From positions 94,332-158,331 of the forward strand of contig JAOPVP010000076.1 in the NCBI GenBank assembly GCA_025966135.1: DNA of 64,000 nucleotides. The letters run 5' to 3'. Source of the stretch: Frankiales bacterium. Its GTDB lineage: Bacteria; Actinomycetota; Actinomycetes; Mycobacteriales; SCTD01. Made by a program: the position numbers and the translations under genes. Every line of letters begins with the position of its first letter. Position 1 is the first letter of the stretch. A model generated the notes under the pieces. It was given only the letters and a program-made list of their open reading frames with translations. It ran no database searches and was not told the origin of the DNA. Below are positions 26,001 to 34,288 of the stretch, piece by piece.

Positions 26001-27710
26001 ACCGGAGGACTGCTGCACCCCGCCGGCCCCGCCTTCGATATCGAGGTCATAGGACTCGCCAGGGCCGATCGACTGCGAGTCGAGCCGTTGCGACGGCGAC
26101 AGCACTGTTGCAGGGTCCTTGCTCAGGCCCGTCATCGCGTAGTTGGAGGTGGTGTCGGCAACCGGGTTGAACCGCCAGCGGTCACCGCCGCCGTGCAGGT
26201 GGAAGACATGGAACTTCTCGGCCCCCACGTGCATCAGACGGATCTTGGTCGGGTCGGCGAGGTAGCCGCGCATCATGGGGGTAGCCGGGTCCCCGAACGT
26301 GTACGAGCTGTAGGCGTGGGCCTTCTCCTTGGGGAACGCCAACAGCCGGTTGCGGAAGGGCTCCGAGCGGTAGTTCAGGGCGAAGGCACCTGGTCGGTAG
26401 GTGCCGGTGGTGTTGTCCACCAGAGGGATGTCGAGCCCGTTCTTGTCCTTCAGGAGCTCGTTGTCGTTCCCGATCTCGTGATGCAGCAACGCCGCCTCTC
26501 GGAAGGCGCACGTCGCGATGTGGCTGGTCGGCAGGCAGCTGGCGTCTGGTGCCATGGGCTTGATCACGGCCTCCCACCCTGAGCTCAGCAGCTGGTCCGG
26601 CGAGCTGGCGTGCCAGTAGGTCGATCCCGGGGGCTCGACCACGAGGGCTCCGAACAGCCCGTGGTCGACAGCTGCCCGGTAGCCCGGCCCCGGGTGCATG
26701 TAGTGCCCACCCTCGAGTCGCGGGTCGGTCGGGATAGCGAAGCGGTAGGTCGTGGACTGGCCCTGCGCGACGGCCGAGGACGGGTTGGCACCGAGAGCGT
26801 CTCCGGACGAAGCCACGTTGAACTCGAGCCCGTCGATGTGCAGACCGAAGTCGCCACCGGTTGCCTGGTTGGTGAAGTGGATCTCGACGCAGTCGCCCTC
26901 ATTGGCCCGGATCACCAACGGCTGGATCGGGTCGTCGCGCAGGCCGACGGAAACGGACTGGGACCTGGCTTCGGCGGCGATCTCGTCCAGGCGCTCGGTG
27001 AGGGCGTACATCTTGCCCTTCGGGTCATGGTCGCCGAACCGGTTGATGGGGATGTTCACGTCCAGCGCGGTGACATCGAAGGTCCGGTCGACAGCGCCGG
27101 AATCGAGGCAGCCCGCTGCGGTGGCCGAGGGCGCGGCAACCGCCGCGAAGGGAGCAAGAGCAGTAGCGCTCATCGCGGCAGCCAGCGCCAGACCCAGTGC
27201 CACCCCGACACGGGCGCGGGTGGTGGTCAGTGAAGGCAGTCGTGGGGAGGCGTGGCGGAGCGGCAACACGAACCACGCCAGGGGTAGGAGGACCAGCAGC
27301 AGGCTCAGCAGGTCGCGCACCATCGTGACGACCGGGAGCCCTGGCGGCGCCTGGTCCAACAACACGAGACGCAGCTGGTTGCCCGCAGACATGGCCGTCG
27401 CGGCCACGGGAGCACACAGCAGGTCCTGCAGGGCGGTGCGCGGCGAGAGGGCCGTCCGGGCGCGGCGCCCAGCCATCAGGGTCACGGGAACCACGACCAG
27501 AACGGCAGGCAGGGTGCAGTTGGCAATGGTCACGGCGAGATTGAGCAGTGCGGGCCAACCTCCGGGGCGTCCTTCGTCGACCATCTGGAGCCACGCCAGC
27601 CGGACGGCACCTGCGAGTCCCAACAGGAGAGCCACGACCAGATCTCCGACCAGCAGTCGGGGGAGTGGCGAGTTGTTCCGGGTGTTGGTCATGGAGATCG
27701 CCTTCTTCAC
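23013..27710 (-). CDS. Giant six-cupredoxin multicopper oxidase with membrane-anchored N-terminus
   Basis: 1565 residues. About four hydrophobic helices (20-45, 52-80, 128-152, 168-197) precede six cupredoxin-like domains at roughly 205-360, 400-595, 770-1000, 1015-1190, 1230-1365 and 1390-1550. Copper motifs are in unusual order: HVFHLH near 501 and HCHIAKHYNSGM near 575 (type 1 plus trinuclear ligands, normally C-terminal) come first, then HIHH near 849 and WHDHVDG near 976 (normally N-terminal). Domains 1, 4, 5 and 6 keep the fold signals but have degenerate sites. Size, domain number and wording recall MofA/MnxG-type manganese oxidases, by memory only. GTG at 27710 overlaps the upstream stop (GTGA); ATG at 27692 with AAGG before it is the alternative. 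The protein would act outside the membrane. Confidence 0.85.
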   Translation of the reverse strand: MKKAISMTNTRNNSPLPRLLVGDLVVALLLGLAGAVRLAWLQMVDEGRPGGWPALLNLAVTIANCTLPAVLVVVPVTLMAGRRARTALSPRTALQDLLCAPVAATAMSAGNQLRLVLLDQAPPGLPVVTMVRDLLSLLLVLLPLAWFVLPLRHASPRLPSLTTTRARVGVALGLALAAAMSATALAPFAAVAAPSATAAGCLDSGAVDRTFDVTALDVNIPINRFGDHDPKGKMYALTERLDEIAAEARSQSVSVGLRDDPIQPLVIRANEGDCVEIHFTNQATGGDFGLHIDGLEFNVASSGDALGANPSSAVAQGQSTTYRFAIPTDPRLEGGHYMHPGPGYRAAVDHGLFGALVVEPPGSTYWHASSPDQLLSSGWEAVIKPMAPDASCLPTSHIATCAFREAALLHHEIGNDNELLKDKNGLDIPLVDNTTGTYRPGAFALNYRSEPFRNRLLAFPKEKAHAYSSYTFGDPATPMMRGYLADPTKIRLMHVGAEKFHVFHLHGGGDRWRFNPVADTTSNYAMTGLSKDPATVLSPSQRLDSQSIGPGESYDLDIEGGAGGVQQSSGDFLFHCHIAKHYNSGMWGLWRVYNTLQPDLVPLLDRVAPPQAVEASGLIGRTINGTAITKNTLDSWVRPQLPPPGVPRNSQDATVWNWQVAGTAAAPRYLGAPADPTVFPDSPKEVPGQPNLVAVDVGHIYGNRPAILFNPLNGRPAYPLFRPNIGKRPPFTAAGHTGTPWLGPNAGQSATGTTDPWAGRTDGLCPKGRKLRTFNVVAIGKPIPRTPTFTDPDGKLFVLAHDKVATYADPAKSSPLALRANQGDCIAVTLTNEIPDASAFDRFSKTTMHIHHVQFDVQGSDGVSAGYAYEHSVRPYQISDPTLVAGAHRGDTTLRLTDVSAFIGVDANNKPIRPWIAVGEGLESIDIHQIASVDKVSKTVTLTSALNSDHGAGEFAGTEFVQYRWYPDSLLDNVFWHDHVDGIHGWGHGLVGQLIIEPAGSTYHDPVTGNEVDSGTLVDIHTSSVLSPGLVNGSFRELALWTINDNDANGYSTLNLKANPLIDRPDKPNQFSSWTYGDPGTPLPRLYANDPLVIRTISVSPTVDTLHLQGGRTLLEPRYTHVDGSGTASPEGTVIDAIHYGISEKFTLIFNGEKPDMRMRPGDYLYANGVEQRTQQGAWGIVRVLPGKVDGLRPLPGVQGPTGDFTLPTMTGGAPPPSTYAGNPCPPGAPARRFDLSAMDRSGTFNGARTAYVPNADVYAIDKRLKSPEPLVLHVVAGECVTVNLTNLLATPVGFSVGKLDRDAGSGGVNIGFASDQNVAPSATRQYVYYVSSEELGTAAIADLANPSTLKQGLYGAVVVAPASKVAGLRTSFSDPTTGRARDIGAQVLVHVPGAVPQHYRDFTVTMADDDAKIGQDFMPYPTGASVGRSLVNYQAAPAGDGPTAFRNPGNVPWLTAYAGDPEVVHVLMAPGSENSHVFSLGGLRWDQDRFIGESDSVTAQGMGAWETFNAQVMGGAGGTQEAPGDYFYGDLRRPFTEAGLWGLQRVLPSNPASCTIRRVDGTTC

Positions 27711-28297
27711 GGACGGTGTGACGGTGACGGCACGGCGGTTCTGGGGCTGGTCGAGGGATGCACGTGTCCACTGGTGTCAGCCCCGAGCGGCGCGACATCG
27801 ACCCGTAGAAGGGGCACGTCGCGTGCGCCGCCGGGAGCCCGCAGCACGAGATGAGCACCCTTGCGCGGGACGATGAAGGACAGCGACCCCTCCATCCGGC
27901 CGTGGGCTCGCAGCTTCCCTGCCGCCAAGGTGCCGCCGACGGGGGTGTAGCCGACAGGGGCTCCTAGGGCGAAGGCATGGAGCACGGCCGGATCAAACGA
28001 ACGCGAGAGGTCGCCTGCGGCCACGACCAAGGTGACGACGACCAGTGCCTTGTCCGCCGACACGAGGCTCTGGACGCCGTGGGACATGCCCCCGAGGTCT
28101 GAGTCGGACAAGCCTTGGACCTGCTCCGCATGCAGCACGGTGTAGGTCGCACCACCCACGACGAGTGTCGGCTTCTTCGGCCCAGTGGGGCCGGGTGCGG
28201 CCGGTCGCCAGCCACCGAGCGCACCGACGACGAGGATCGCGACGATCAGCACGACGGTGCGAAGGGTCAGGGCAGGAGGTCGCCGCGAGCGCGTCAT
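27707..28297 (-). CDS. Membrane-anchored accessory protein of the copper cluster
   Basis: About 196 residues: a basic start, one hydrophobic helix (about 12-30), a Pro/Gly linker and an extracytoplasmic beta-rich domain (TLVVGGATYTVLHAEQVQG and on), ending in a tail GADTSGHVHPSTSP with two histidines. No family is recognised. It lies between copC-copD and the giant oxidase with a GTGA overlap to the latter, so it is co-translated and probably helps assemble, anchor or supply copper to the oxidase; this role is inferred from context only. No strong ribosome binding site precedes the ATG. Confidence 0.7.
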   Translation of the reverse strand: MTRSRRPPALTLRTVVLIVAILVVGALGGWRPAAPGPTGPKKPTLVVGGATYTVLHAEQVQGLSDSDLGGMSHGVQSLVSADKALVVVTLVVAAGDLSRSFDPAVLHAFALGAPVGYTPVGGTLAAGKLRAHGRMEGSLSFIVPRKGAHLVLRAPGGARDVPLLRVDVAPLGADTSGHVHPSTSPRTAVPSPSHRP

Positions 28298-28386
28298 GCC
28301 GGGATCGTTCACGAGCGATCTTCGGGAAATCTTGGGGGCCGCCACCGGGTCAGTCCCCGCGCTCAGGTGAAGCCCGGACGGGCTGC

Positions 28387-30078
28387 TCAGCCGACGGGTA
28401 CGAGCACCGAGACAGCCACGGACTCGGTGGGCGAGTTCTTCACGTGCAACCGCACGATCCAGTTGCCGGCGGCTGTGAAGGCCAGCGCCGCCTCGACCGG
28501 CCGGGGCAAGCCGTCGTAGCTCATGGGCTTCACATGTAGCGGAGTCAGGCGTGCGTCCGCGCCGGCCAGGCTGGTCGAACCATTCAGCCCGGTGATCCGA
28601 CCGCCGCTGCCGTCTGGTCGCATCAGGGTGACCCGCATGCTGGCGTCGCCTCGCCGTGGGGAGGGGATCTCCACCAGGATCCTCCAGTCAGACGTTGAGA
28701 GGCTGCGGCGGAACGGCGCGGCAAAGTCCTGACGTGCGGGCACGATCACGACCAGAGCAGCCGTCGCAGCCAGCACCGCGAGCGCGATCGTCGTCTCCGC
28801 GAGCAGTCGCCGATGCAGATCGGTGGCCGGCCTGGACGGGGAGGTCTCTGCGTGCACGTGACGCTTCACCCAGCGCCGGGCGTGGTTACCCAGCAGCAGC
28901 AGGACAACCACGCCGCAGAGCTTGACGAGCAGCAACCGGCCGTACCGGGTGTCGGTTAACGCGCCCACCGAGCCGACTTCACGCCAGACCATGAAGGACC
29001 CAGTGACCACAAGCGCGGCTACCGCCGTCAACGCCAGCCGGGAGAAGCGCGGTAGGACCATCGCCAGGTCAGCGGCATGTGCACTCGGCCTGAGGCAGAC
29101 GAGGACGACGACGAGGCCGCCGAGCCACACAGTCATCGCCAGCGTGTGCACCAGGTTGACCGCGACCGCGACTGCGGAACCACCTCCCGCCGCGGAGTGA
29201 CCCACCAGCGGCCAGGTGGCGAGCAGGGCCACCGTGGAGACTGCCGTGGCACCAAGCAGCAGGCGTCGCGGTCGCGTCGGCACCAGGGTGGAGCTCCACC
29301 GGGCGAGCATGAGCGCAACTGCGACGCCGATGAGCAGGAACGAACGCACCGCATAGACCTCGTCAAAGCGGCGCGAGTGGGTGTCGAGCTTCTCGGGCGA
29401 GGTCCACAAGGTGCTGAAGGGCTCGCCGCTGGCGTAGACGCCCTGCAGCACCATCGCCCCCAACGTGCTGATGACGAGCAGTCCCAGCCCCGCCAGGGTC
29501 AAGCGCCCTGTTCGACGGTCCGCCAGCCCGGCAGGCCACAGACCCAGCACGACGAGCAGCACTCCTGGACCGAGCAGCAGTCCCAGGTAGCCCAGCCACC
29601 GCAACAGGCCCAGCAACGCGCCCGCCGAGTCGTTGCGACCAGCGGCGGGTACGGCGCCGCGGACGACACTGGTGTGGTCTACGGAGAACTGAAAGGAACC
29701 CGATGCCGGGTGCGTGTCGGCCGAGCTGGCATGCCAGTTCACCGTGTACGTGCCTGCGGCCAGGCCGAGCCGCAGCCCGACGTGCAGTGCGTCGCGCCGG
29801 CCGGCTGACGTCACACCTCCTGCGTCGACCCGGTTGTACTCGTCGTCGAAGACCTCGATCGTTCCGTCGCCAACCTGGATCGGGTCGCCGAACGTGAGGG
29901 TCACGGCGGTCGGCGGGCGTGGCAGCACGGCACCGGGGGCAGGGTCGCTGGCCACGAGCTGCGCGTGGGCTGCCGCCGTACCCGACGTGAGGATCACCAG
30001 GAGACCGGCGGCGACGAGCACGGCCGTGGTTCGGGTGAGGCCGCCCGCCCAACGGGCAGCTCGCCGACGCCGAGCCAT
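28387..30078 (-). CDS. CopC-CopD fusion copper resistance/import protein (YcnJ-like)
   Basis: 563 residues. A signal peptide (about 10-37, ending TAAAHA) exposes the N-terminal histidine of a CopC domain (about 37-130) with a second histidine region in HPASGSFQFSV, the usual Cu(II) site. A Gly/Asn linker leads to a CopD domain (about 155-450) with eight or so membrane helices, including HTLAMTVWLGGLV with a membrane histidine. A C-terminal extracytoplasmic beta domain of about 110 residues follows. CopC binds copper outside and CopD moves it across the membrane; fusions such as YcnJ import copper. It is followed 89 bp later by the anchored accessory protein and the oxidase. Confidence 0.9.
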   Translation of the reverse strand: MARRRRAARWAGGLTRTTAVLVAAGLLVILTSGTAAAHAQLVASDPAPGAVLPRPPTAVTLTFGDPIQVGDGTIEVFDDEYNRVDAGGVTSAGRRDALHVGLRLGLAAGTYTVNWHASSADTHPASGSFQFSVDHTSVVRGAVPAAGRNDSAGALLGLLRWLGYLGLLLGPGVLLVVLGLWPAGLADRRTGRLTLAGLGLLVISTLGAMVLQGVYASGEPFSTLWTSPEKLDTHSRRFDEVYAVRSFLLIGVAVALMLARWSSTLVPTRPRRLLLGATAVSTVALLATWPLVGHSAAGGGSAVAVAVNLVHTLAMTVWLGGLVVVLVCLRPSAHAADLAMVLPRFSRLALTAVAALVVTGSFMVWREVGSVGALTDTRYGRLLLVKLCGVVVLLLLGNHARRWVKRHVHAETSPSRPATDLHRRLLAETTIALAVLAATAALVVIVPARQDFAAPFRRSLSTSDWRILVEIPSPRRGDASMRVTLMRPDGSGGRITGLNGSTSLAGADARLTPLHVKPMSYDGLPRPVEAALAFTAAGNWIVRLHVKNSPTESVAVSVLVPVG

Positions 30079-30133
30079 GCCTGGATGCTCGCCCCGACGT
30101 GTCAGGTGAGTCGGTCTGGAACCAGCGGAGGAC

Positions 30134-32029
30134 TCAGGGCAGGGCAACGAGGCGCTCCTGCGGCGGCAGGATGTGGTCGGTGCCTCGTCGCAGCAGGACA
30201 GGTCGAGGTCCGTCCGGCGTGGGGTCTGTGGCTCGTCGGCGGGGGCCTGCGAGCAGGGCTGCCGCCTGCTGCTTGAGCAGCACCGTGCGGGCGAGGGAAA
30301 GCGTGTCCGACAGGATCGAGCGCACGGCGGGAGACCGGAAGGCAAAGCCCTGCTCCGCCGCGTCGAGCAGCCGCAGCTCGACGAGCCGATCGAGCTCCTC
30401 GGCCACGGCCGTCGCGGTGATTCCCACGAGGTCGGCGAGCAGTGTCGGCGCGAAGGGCTGTTCCAGGGCGCACGCCACGCTGAGCAGCCGGTAGGCCTTC
30501 GGTCCGAGATCCCAGCAGCACATCAGGATCCGCTCGCGCAGCTCTGGTGGGAACGGTTCACGGAGCCCCCGGGCGCGAGCAGCCCGCCAGCCGGCGACGA
30601 ACATCGGGTTACCGCCGGTGATGGTGTGCAGGTCGTCGTCGTGGAGGGCGCTTGCCGGGAGCACGTCGAGGTCTATGCGCAGGTCCACCGGTAGGGCGCG
30701 AAGGGCGGTGCGCGACAGCGCACTGCGGTCGCAGGTGACGAGGACCGTGATGGCCGCGTCCGGGCAGCGTCGGTGCAGGAAGCCCAGGGTGCGGAGCGTC
30801 TCGGCATCCGCCCATTGCACGTCGTCGAGCACAAGCAGAAACGGCGTGCGACCGCGGAGCGCGGTGGCGAGGCCCTCCATCGCCCGCACCCGCGCGAGGT
30901 CGTCGAAGGGCAGTTGCTGCTCTGCCCTGGCCAGCAGCTCGTCCAACACCGGCAGCCCGTCCGCAGGTGCGTCCGACAGCGAACGAAGCGCCAGGGACAG
31001 CGCCAGATAAGGCAGGTCCTGCTCGAGGTCGGAGCAGCGGCTGCTGCCGACTGCCATCTTGGCGCTCTCCGCGACAGCCTGGGCAAGACTGGTCTTTCCG
31101 ACGCCTGTCTCGCCGGTGACCAGGATGAAGGTGAACGCGCCGGCACGGGCCCGCTCGATGGCTTTATGGATGTCGGCGAGTTCCTGCTCCCGTGCGAGGA
31201 GCGTCGTCGGTGATGCGATAGGCGCCGGTTCCAACGCTCGGATGTTCGGCCCGTTCTCGGGCGACACACGGGGAAGCATCGACGCAAGGTCCTCGTGGCG
31301 CATGATCGACAGGTGCAGCGCGACGGTCTTGTCCAGCGGATCGACGCCCAGCTCGTCCCCGAGGAGCCGGCGGCAGCGGTCGAAGGCTTGCAGCGCCTCA
31401 TCTTGACGCCACATGGCGTAGGCAGCGGTCATCTGCACCTGGTAGGCCGCCTCGGCCAAGGGGTTGAGAGCCACCGCCTGCTCGGCACGGGCCAGAGCGG
31501 ATGCTGCGTCGCCCGTGAGCAAGCTGAGCTGCCCGGCGGAGATCAGCGCCTGGACGTGCCGCGGGAGGTAGGTGCTCCGCAGCTCCTCGGCCCAGTCGGC
31601 GTACGGCTCGTCCTCGAGCACTATGCCCCTGACGAGGGCGAGCGCGCTGTCGAGTGCCAGCAGCGCGGCCTTCGGCTCCGTCCCCGCGGCGGCCTGGAGA
31701 TGCGCATCGAAGGCATCAAGGTCCAGCTCGACGGAGTCGACGCGATAGCCGCCGCGCTCAGTGGCGACGAGCGAGTCGCGGGCACGGACCCCCGGCTCCA
31801 AGGTCTGACGCAGCACCGAGATGTAGGTCTCGAGCGTGGCGAGGTAGTTCAGGGGCGGCTCGTTGCCCCAGAGCAGATCCGCGAGGCGCTCTTTCGAGAC
31901 ACCGTGACCATGCGAGGCGACAAGGATCTCGAGCAGTTGCTTGGGCTTGGCGCCTTGGAAGTCCCGGGCGCCGACGTGCACGCGCTCGGTGCAGGCGTGC
32001 AGCGGCCCAAAAAGGTCGACCTTCAGCAT
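30134..32029 (-). CDS. SARP/BTAD regulator with AAA ATPase domain
   Basis: 631 residues. OmpR-type winged helix (about 1-95, with GAKPKQLLEILVAS and NYLATLETYISVLRQTLE), bacterial transcriptional activation domain of TPR type (about 100-245), then an ATPase module with Walker A VTGETGVGKTSLAQ near 300 and Walker B-like FLLVLDDVQWAD near 400; the long TPR tail of full LAL proteins is absent. SARPs bind direct repeats and activate transcription. GGGGGG precedes the ATG. The gene is 55 bp upstream of copC-copD on the same strand and is the obvious candidate regulator of the copper cluster. Confidence 0.85.
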   Translation of the reverse strand: MLKVDLFGPLHACTERVHVGARDFQGAKPKQLLEILVASHGHGVSKERLADLLWGNEPPLNYLATLETYISVLRQTLEPGVRARDSLVATERGGYRVDSVELDLDAFDAHLQAAAGTEPKAALLALDSALALVRGIVLEDEPYADWAEELRSTYLPRHVQALISAGQLSLLTGDAASALARAEQAVALNPLAEAAYQVQMTAAYAMWRQDEALQAFDRCRRLLGDELGVDPLDKTVALHLSIMRHEDLASMLPRVSPENGPNIRALEPAPIASPTTLLAREQELADIHKAIERARAGAFTFILVTGETGVGKTSLAQAVAESAKMAVGSSRCSDLEQDLPYLALSLALRSLSDAPADGLPVLDELLARAEQQLPFDDLARVRAMEGLATALRGRTPFLLVLDDVQWADAETLRTLGFLHRRCPDAAITVLVTCDRSALSRTALRALPVDLRIDLDVLPASALHDDDLHTITGGNPMFVAGWRAARARGLREPFPPELRERILMCCWDLGPKAYRLLSVACALEQPFAPTLLADLVGITATAVAEELDRLVELRLLDAAEQGFAFRSPAVRSILSDTLSLARTVLLKQQAAALLAGPRRRATDPTPDGPRPVLLRRGTDHILPPQERLVALP

Positions 32030-32310
32030 GTTCCCCCCCGTGTGAACGTGCAGTCGAGCCCTTGAAAGCGGTCAAGCAGTAGCGCTTTCGCGTGCCCGGC
32101 TTCTCACGTCGTCGAGCGTCCCACGAAGCCCCCCTCTATAACAGACGACGTCTTCACCACAAGCCCCGCCGAAACCCGTCAAGCCGGAGTGAAACGGGCT
32201 GTCGTCTTTGTGGTGTCGCGCGGTGCTTGTGTGGAAGAGTTCTTGGAAGTCTGACGAGATGGTTAGGCGAACAGGGGGAAGGTGTACCGCTTCCCAGGAC
32301 CGGAGGCTGA
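32030..32310. other. Divergent intergenic region, SARP gene / thioesterase gene
   Basis: 281 bp holding the promoters of the SARP-copper operon (reverse) and of the thioesterase-luciferase pair (forward). It is less GC-rich than its surroundings, especially 32140-32260. I see no clear dyad or SARP-type tandem repeat. Confidence 0.4.
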
Positions 32311-32751
32311 ATGTCGCGCGAGGGGGACTTCCGTGACGTCCACATCCCCTTCCACGACTACCTCGGTCTGGTCGTGGAGAAGGTGGGGTCTCCTTCCCGA
32401 CTGACGTTGCCCCTGGGCGAAAACGTGCGGGGGGCGGTGGCCCCCATCCACGGGGGCGTTGTCGCGACACTGATCGACGTTGCGTGCGCAGCGGCCATCG
32501 GGCCGGACACGTACGACCTCATGACCGCTGTCCCGGTCAGCACGGACCTGTCGTTGCGCATGTTCCGGCAACCGAGCACGTCGCCGCTCATCGCCGAGGG
32601 CACCGTCGTGCACCGTGGCTCCAAGGTGATCGCGGTCGAGTGCGTGGTGACTGACGGCGCGGGAAAGCAAGTCGCCCGTGGGGGTGGCGGCTACCTGCTG
32701 GTGACTGGCTTCCACGCGCACGCGCACGCGTCCGATACCGACTCCCTCTAG
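32311..32751 (+). CDS. PaaI-type hotdog thioesterase
   Basis: 146 residues from ATG with GGAGG 5 bases upstream. The hotdog motif VAPIHGGVVATLIDVACA near residue 48 carries the conserved HGG and the acidic residue of the PaaI/acyl-CoA thioesterase 4 group; GGYLLVTGF ends the sheet. It hydrolyses acyl- or aryl-CoA thioesters in the cytosol; the acyl group is unknown. It lies 19 bp before a luciferase-like oxidoreductase gene, probably in one operon. Confidence 0.85.
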   Translation: MSREGDFRDVHIPFHDYLGLVVEKVGSPSRLTLPLGENVRGAVAPIHGGVVATLIDVACAAAIGPDTYDLMTAVPVSTDLSLRMFRQPSTSPLIAEGTVVHRGSKVIAVECVVTDGAGKQVARGGGGYLLVTGFHAHAHASDTDSL

Positions 32752-32770
32752 CAACGCTCCAGGAGACTCC

Positions 32771-33625
32771 TTGCGCTACAGCGTTGTCCTTTTCACCAGC
32801 GACCGAGGCATCACGCCCCCCGCCGCCGCCCGGGCTGCCGAAGCCGCCGGCTTCGATGCCTTCTACGTTCCCGAGCACACCCATATCCCGGTCAAGCGGG
32901 AGGCCAACCATCCGGGCACGGGCACCGCCGAGCTTCCGGACGAACGCTATATGCGGACACTCGATCCCTGGGTCTCGCTCGCGGCAGCGGCGGCCGTGAC
33001 GTCACGCATCCGGCTCGCCACCGCTGTCTCGCTGCCTGTGGAGAGCGATCCGATCACGTTGGCCAAGACCATCGCGACGGTCGACTACCTTTCCGGCGGC
33101 CGGGTGACTGTCGGCGCCGGTTTCGGCTGGAACACCGACGAGCTCACCGACCATCACGTGCCCGCCGGCAAGCGTCGAACTGTCCTCCGCGAGTACCTCG
33201 AGGCCATGCGAGCGCTGTGGACCCAGGAGGAGGCGTCGTACGACGGTGAGTTCGTGTCGTTCGGCGCCAGCTGGGCCTACCCCAAGCCGGTGCAGTCCCA
33301 CGTGCCCGTGCTGATCGGTGCTGGCGGAACCGAGAAGACCTTCGCGTGGATCTGCGCCAATGCGGACGGTTGGATCACCACGCCCCGCGAGGTCGACATC
33401 GATGACCAGGTGTGTCTGCTTCGCACGATGTGGGCCGACGCGGGACGGTCGGGTCAGCCGGAGATCGTCGCGCTCGGCGGGAAGCCGGATCTGGTCAGGA
33501 TCGGCCACCTTGCGAGCCTGGGCGTGACGGAGTGCGCTTTCGGAATGCCCGACAAGGATCCGGCCGAGGTCGTGGCCTATCTCGGGCGGCTCTCCGCCAA
33601 GCTGGACCTGACGCCCGTCTCCTAG
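32771..33625 (+). CDS. Luciferase-like (LLM) F420-dependent oxidoreductase
   Basis: 284 residues starting TTG with AGGAGA upstream. TIM-barrel LLM signals are seen: FYVPEHTHIP near residue 38, ATAVSLPVESDPITLAKTIAT near 80, GRVTVGAGFGWNTDEL near 107 and VPVLIGAGGTEKTF near 180. These match actinobacterial F420-dependent LLM enzymes (TIGR03619-like). They move hydride from F420H2 to unknown substrates. It is co-directional with the thioesterase upstream, so a shared degradative or biosynthetic step is plausible. Confidence 0.88.
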   Translation: MRYSVVLFTSDRGITPPAAARAAEAAGFDAFYVPEHTHIPVKREANHPGTGTAELPDERYMRTLDPWVSLAAAAAVTSRIRLATAVSLPVESDPITLAKTIATVDYLSGGRVTVGAGFGWNTDELTDHHVPAGKRRTVLREYLEAMRALWTQEEASYDGEFVSFGASWAYPKPVQSHVPVLIGAGGTEKTFAWICANADGWITTPREVDIDDQVCLLRTMWADAGRSGQPEIVALGGKPDLVRIGHLASLGVTECAFGMPDKDPAEVVAYLGRLSAKLDLTPVS

Positions 33626-33712
33626 GGGTCACCGGCGCGCCGCGATACCACGGCACGGATGCGTTCGGTCCGCGTGGGCGCGGGTACGGCCGACCACCGG
33701 CGTCGGCCCGCT

Positions 33713-34288
33713 TCAGCGCGCGACGCGGAGCAGTTCGCTCTGCACCGCGCCGAGCAGCGTGGGCAGGTCGAACGTCGCGTGGTGCCGGCGGCCGTTGATG
33801 AAGAAGCTGGGTGTGCCGGGCACGCCGCTCCGAACGCCGGTCTCGAAGTCCTCCAGCACCTTCGCGGCGAACCGCCGCTCCGCGAGGTCTGTCGCGACGC
33901 GGTCGAGTTCGGGCACGTCGGCCGCCGCAGCCATCACCAGCAGTCCTGGAACGCTGAGCTCCCGCTGGTGCTCGTAGATCTCGTCGTGCATCTGCCAGAA
34001 GCGGCCCTGAGCACCGGCAGCCTCAGCAGCCTCGGCCGCAGGCTCGGCCATCGGGTGGATCTGCACCAGCGGGAAGTGCCGGAACGCGAAGGCCATCTGG
34101 TCGCCCATGGCCCGTTGCACGGCCTTGACGATCGGGTGCGCCTGCCCGCAGAACGGGCACTGGTAGTCGCCATACTCCACGAGCTGGACGGGCGCGTCCG
34201 AAGGGCCCTGGATGTGGTCGCGGGTCGGGTCGGGCGGTGGTGACACGTTGCCCGACTTCTCGTCGTAATCGTTGTAATCGGTCCTCAT
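33713..34288 (-). CDS. DsbA-family thioredoxin-fold protein (cytosolic)
   Basis: 191 residues. The CPFC redox motif is in YGDYQCPFCGQAHP near residue 45, and cis-proline region GVPGTPSFFING lies near 155, as in DsbA-like proteins. No signal peptide or membrane helix precedes the domain, so it is probably cytosolic, unlike classical DsbA; relatives occur as C-terminal domains of NhaA antiporters. Its ATG overlaps the stop of the upstream LLM gene (ATGA), so the two are made together and may act as a redox pair. Confidence 0.85.
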   Translation of the reverse strand: MRTDYNDYDEKSGNVSPPPDPTRDHIQGPSDAPVQLVEYGDYQCPFCGQAHPIVKAVQRAMGDQMAFAFRHFPLVQIHPMAEPAAEAAEAAGAQGRFWQMHDEIYEHQRELSVPGLLVMAAAADVPELDRVATDLAERRFAAKVLEDFETGVRSGVPGTPSFFINGRRHHATFDLPTLLGAVQSELLRVAR

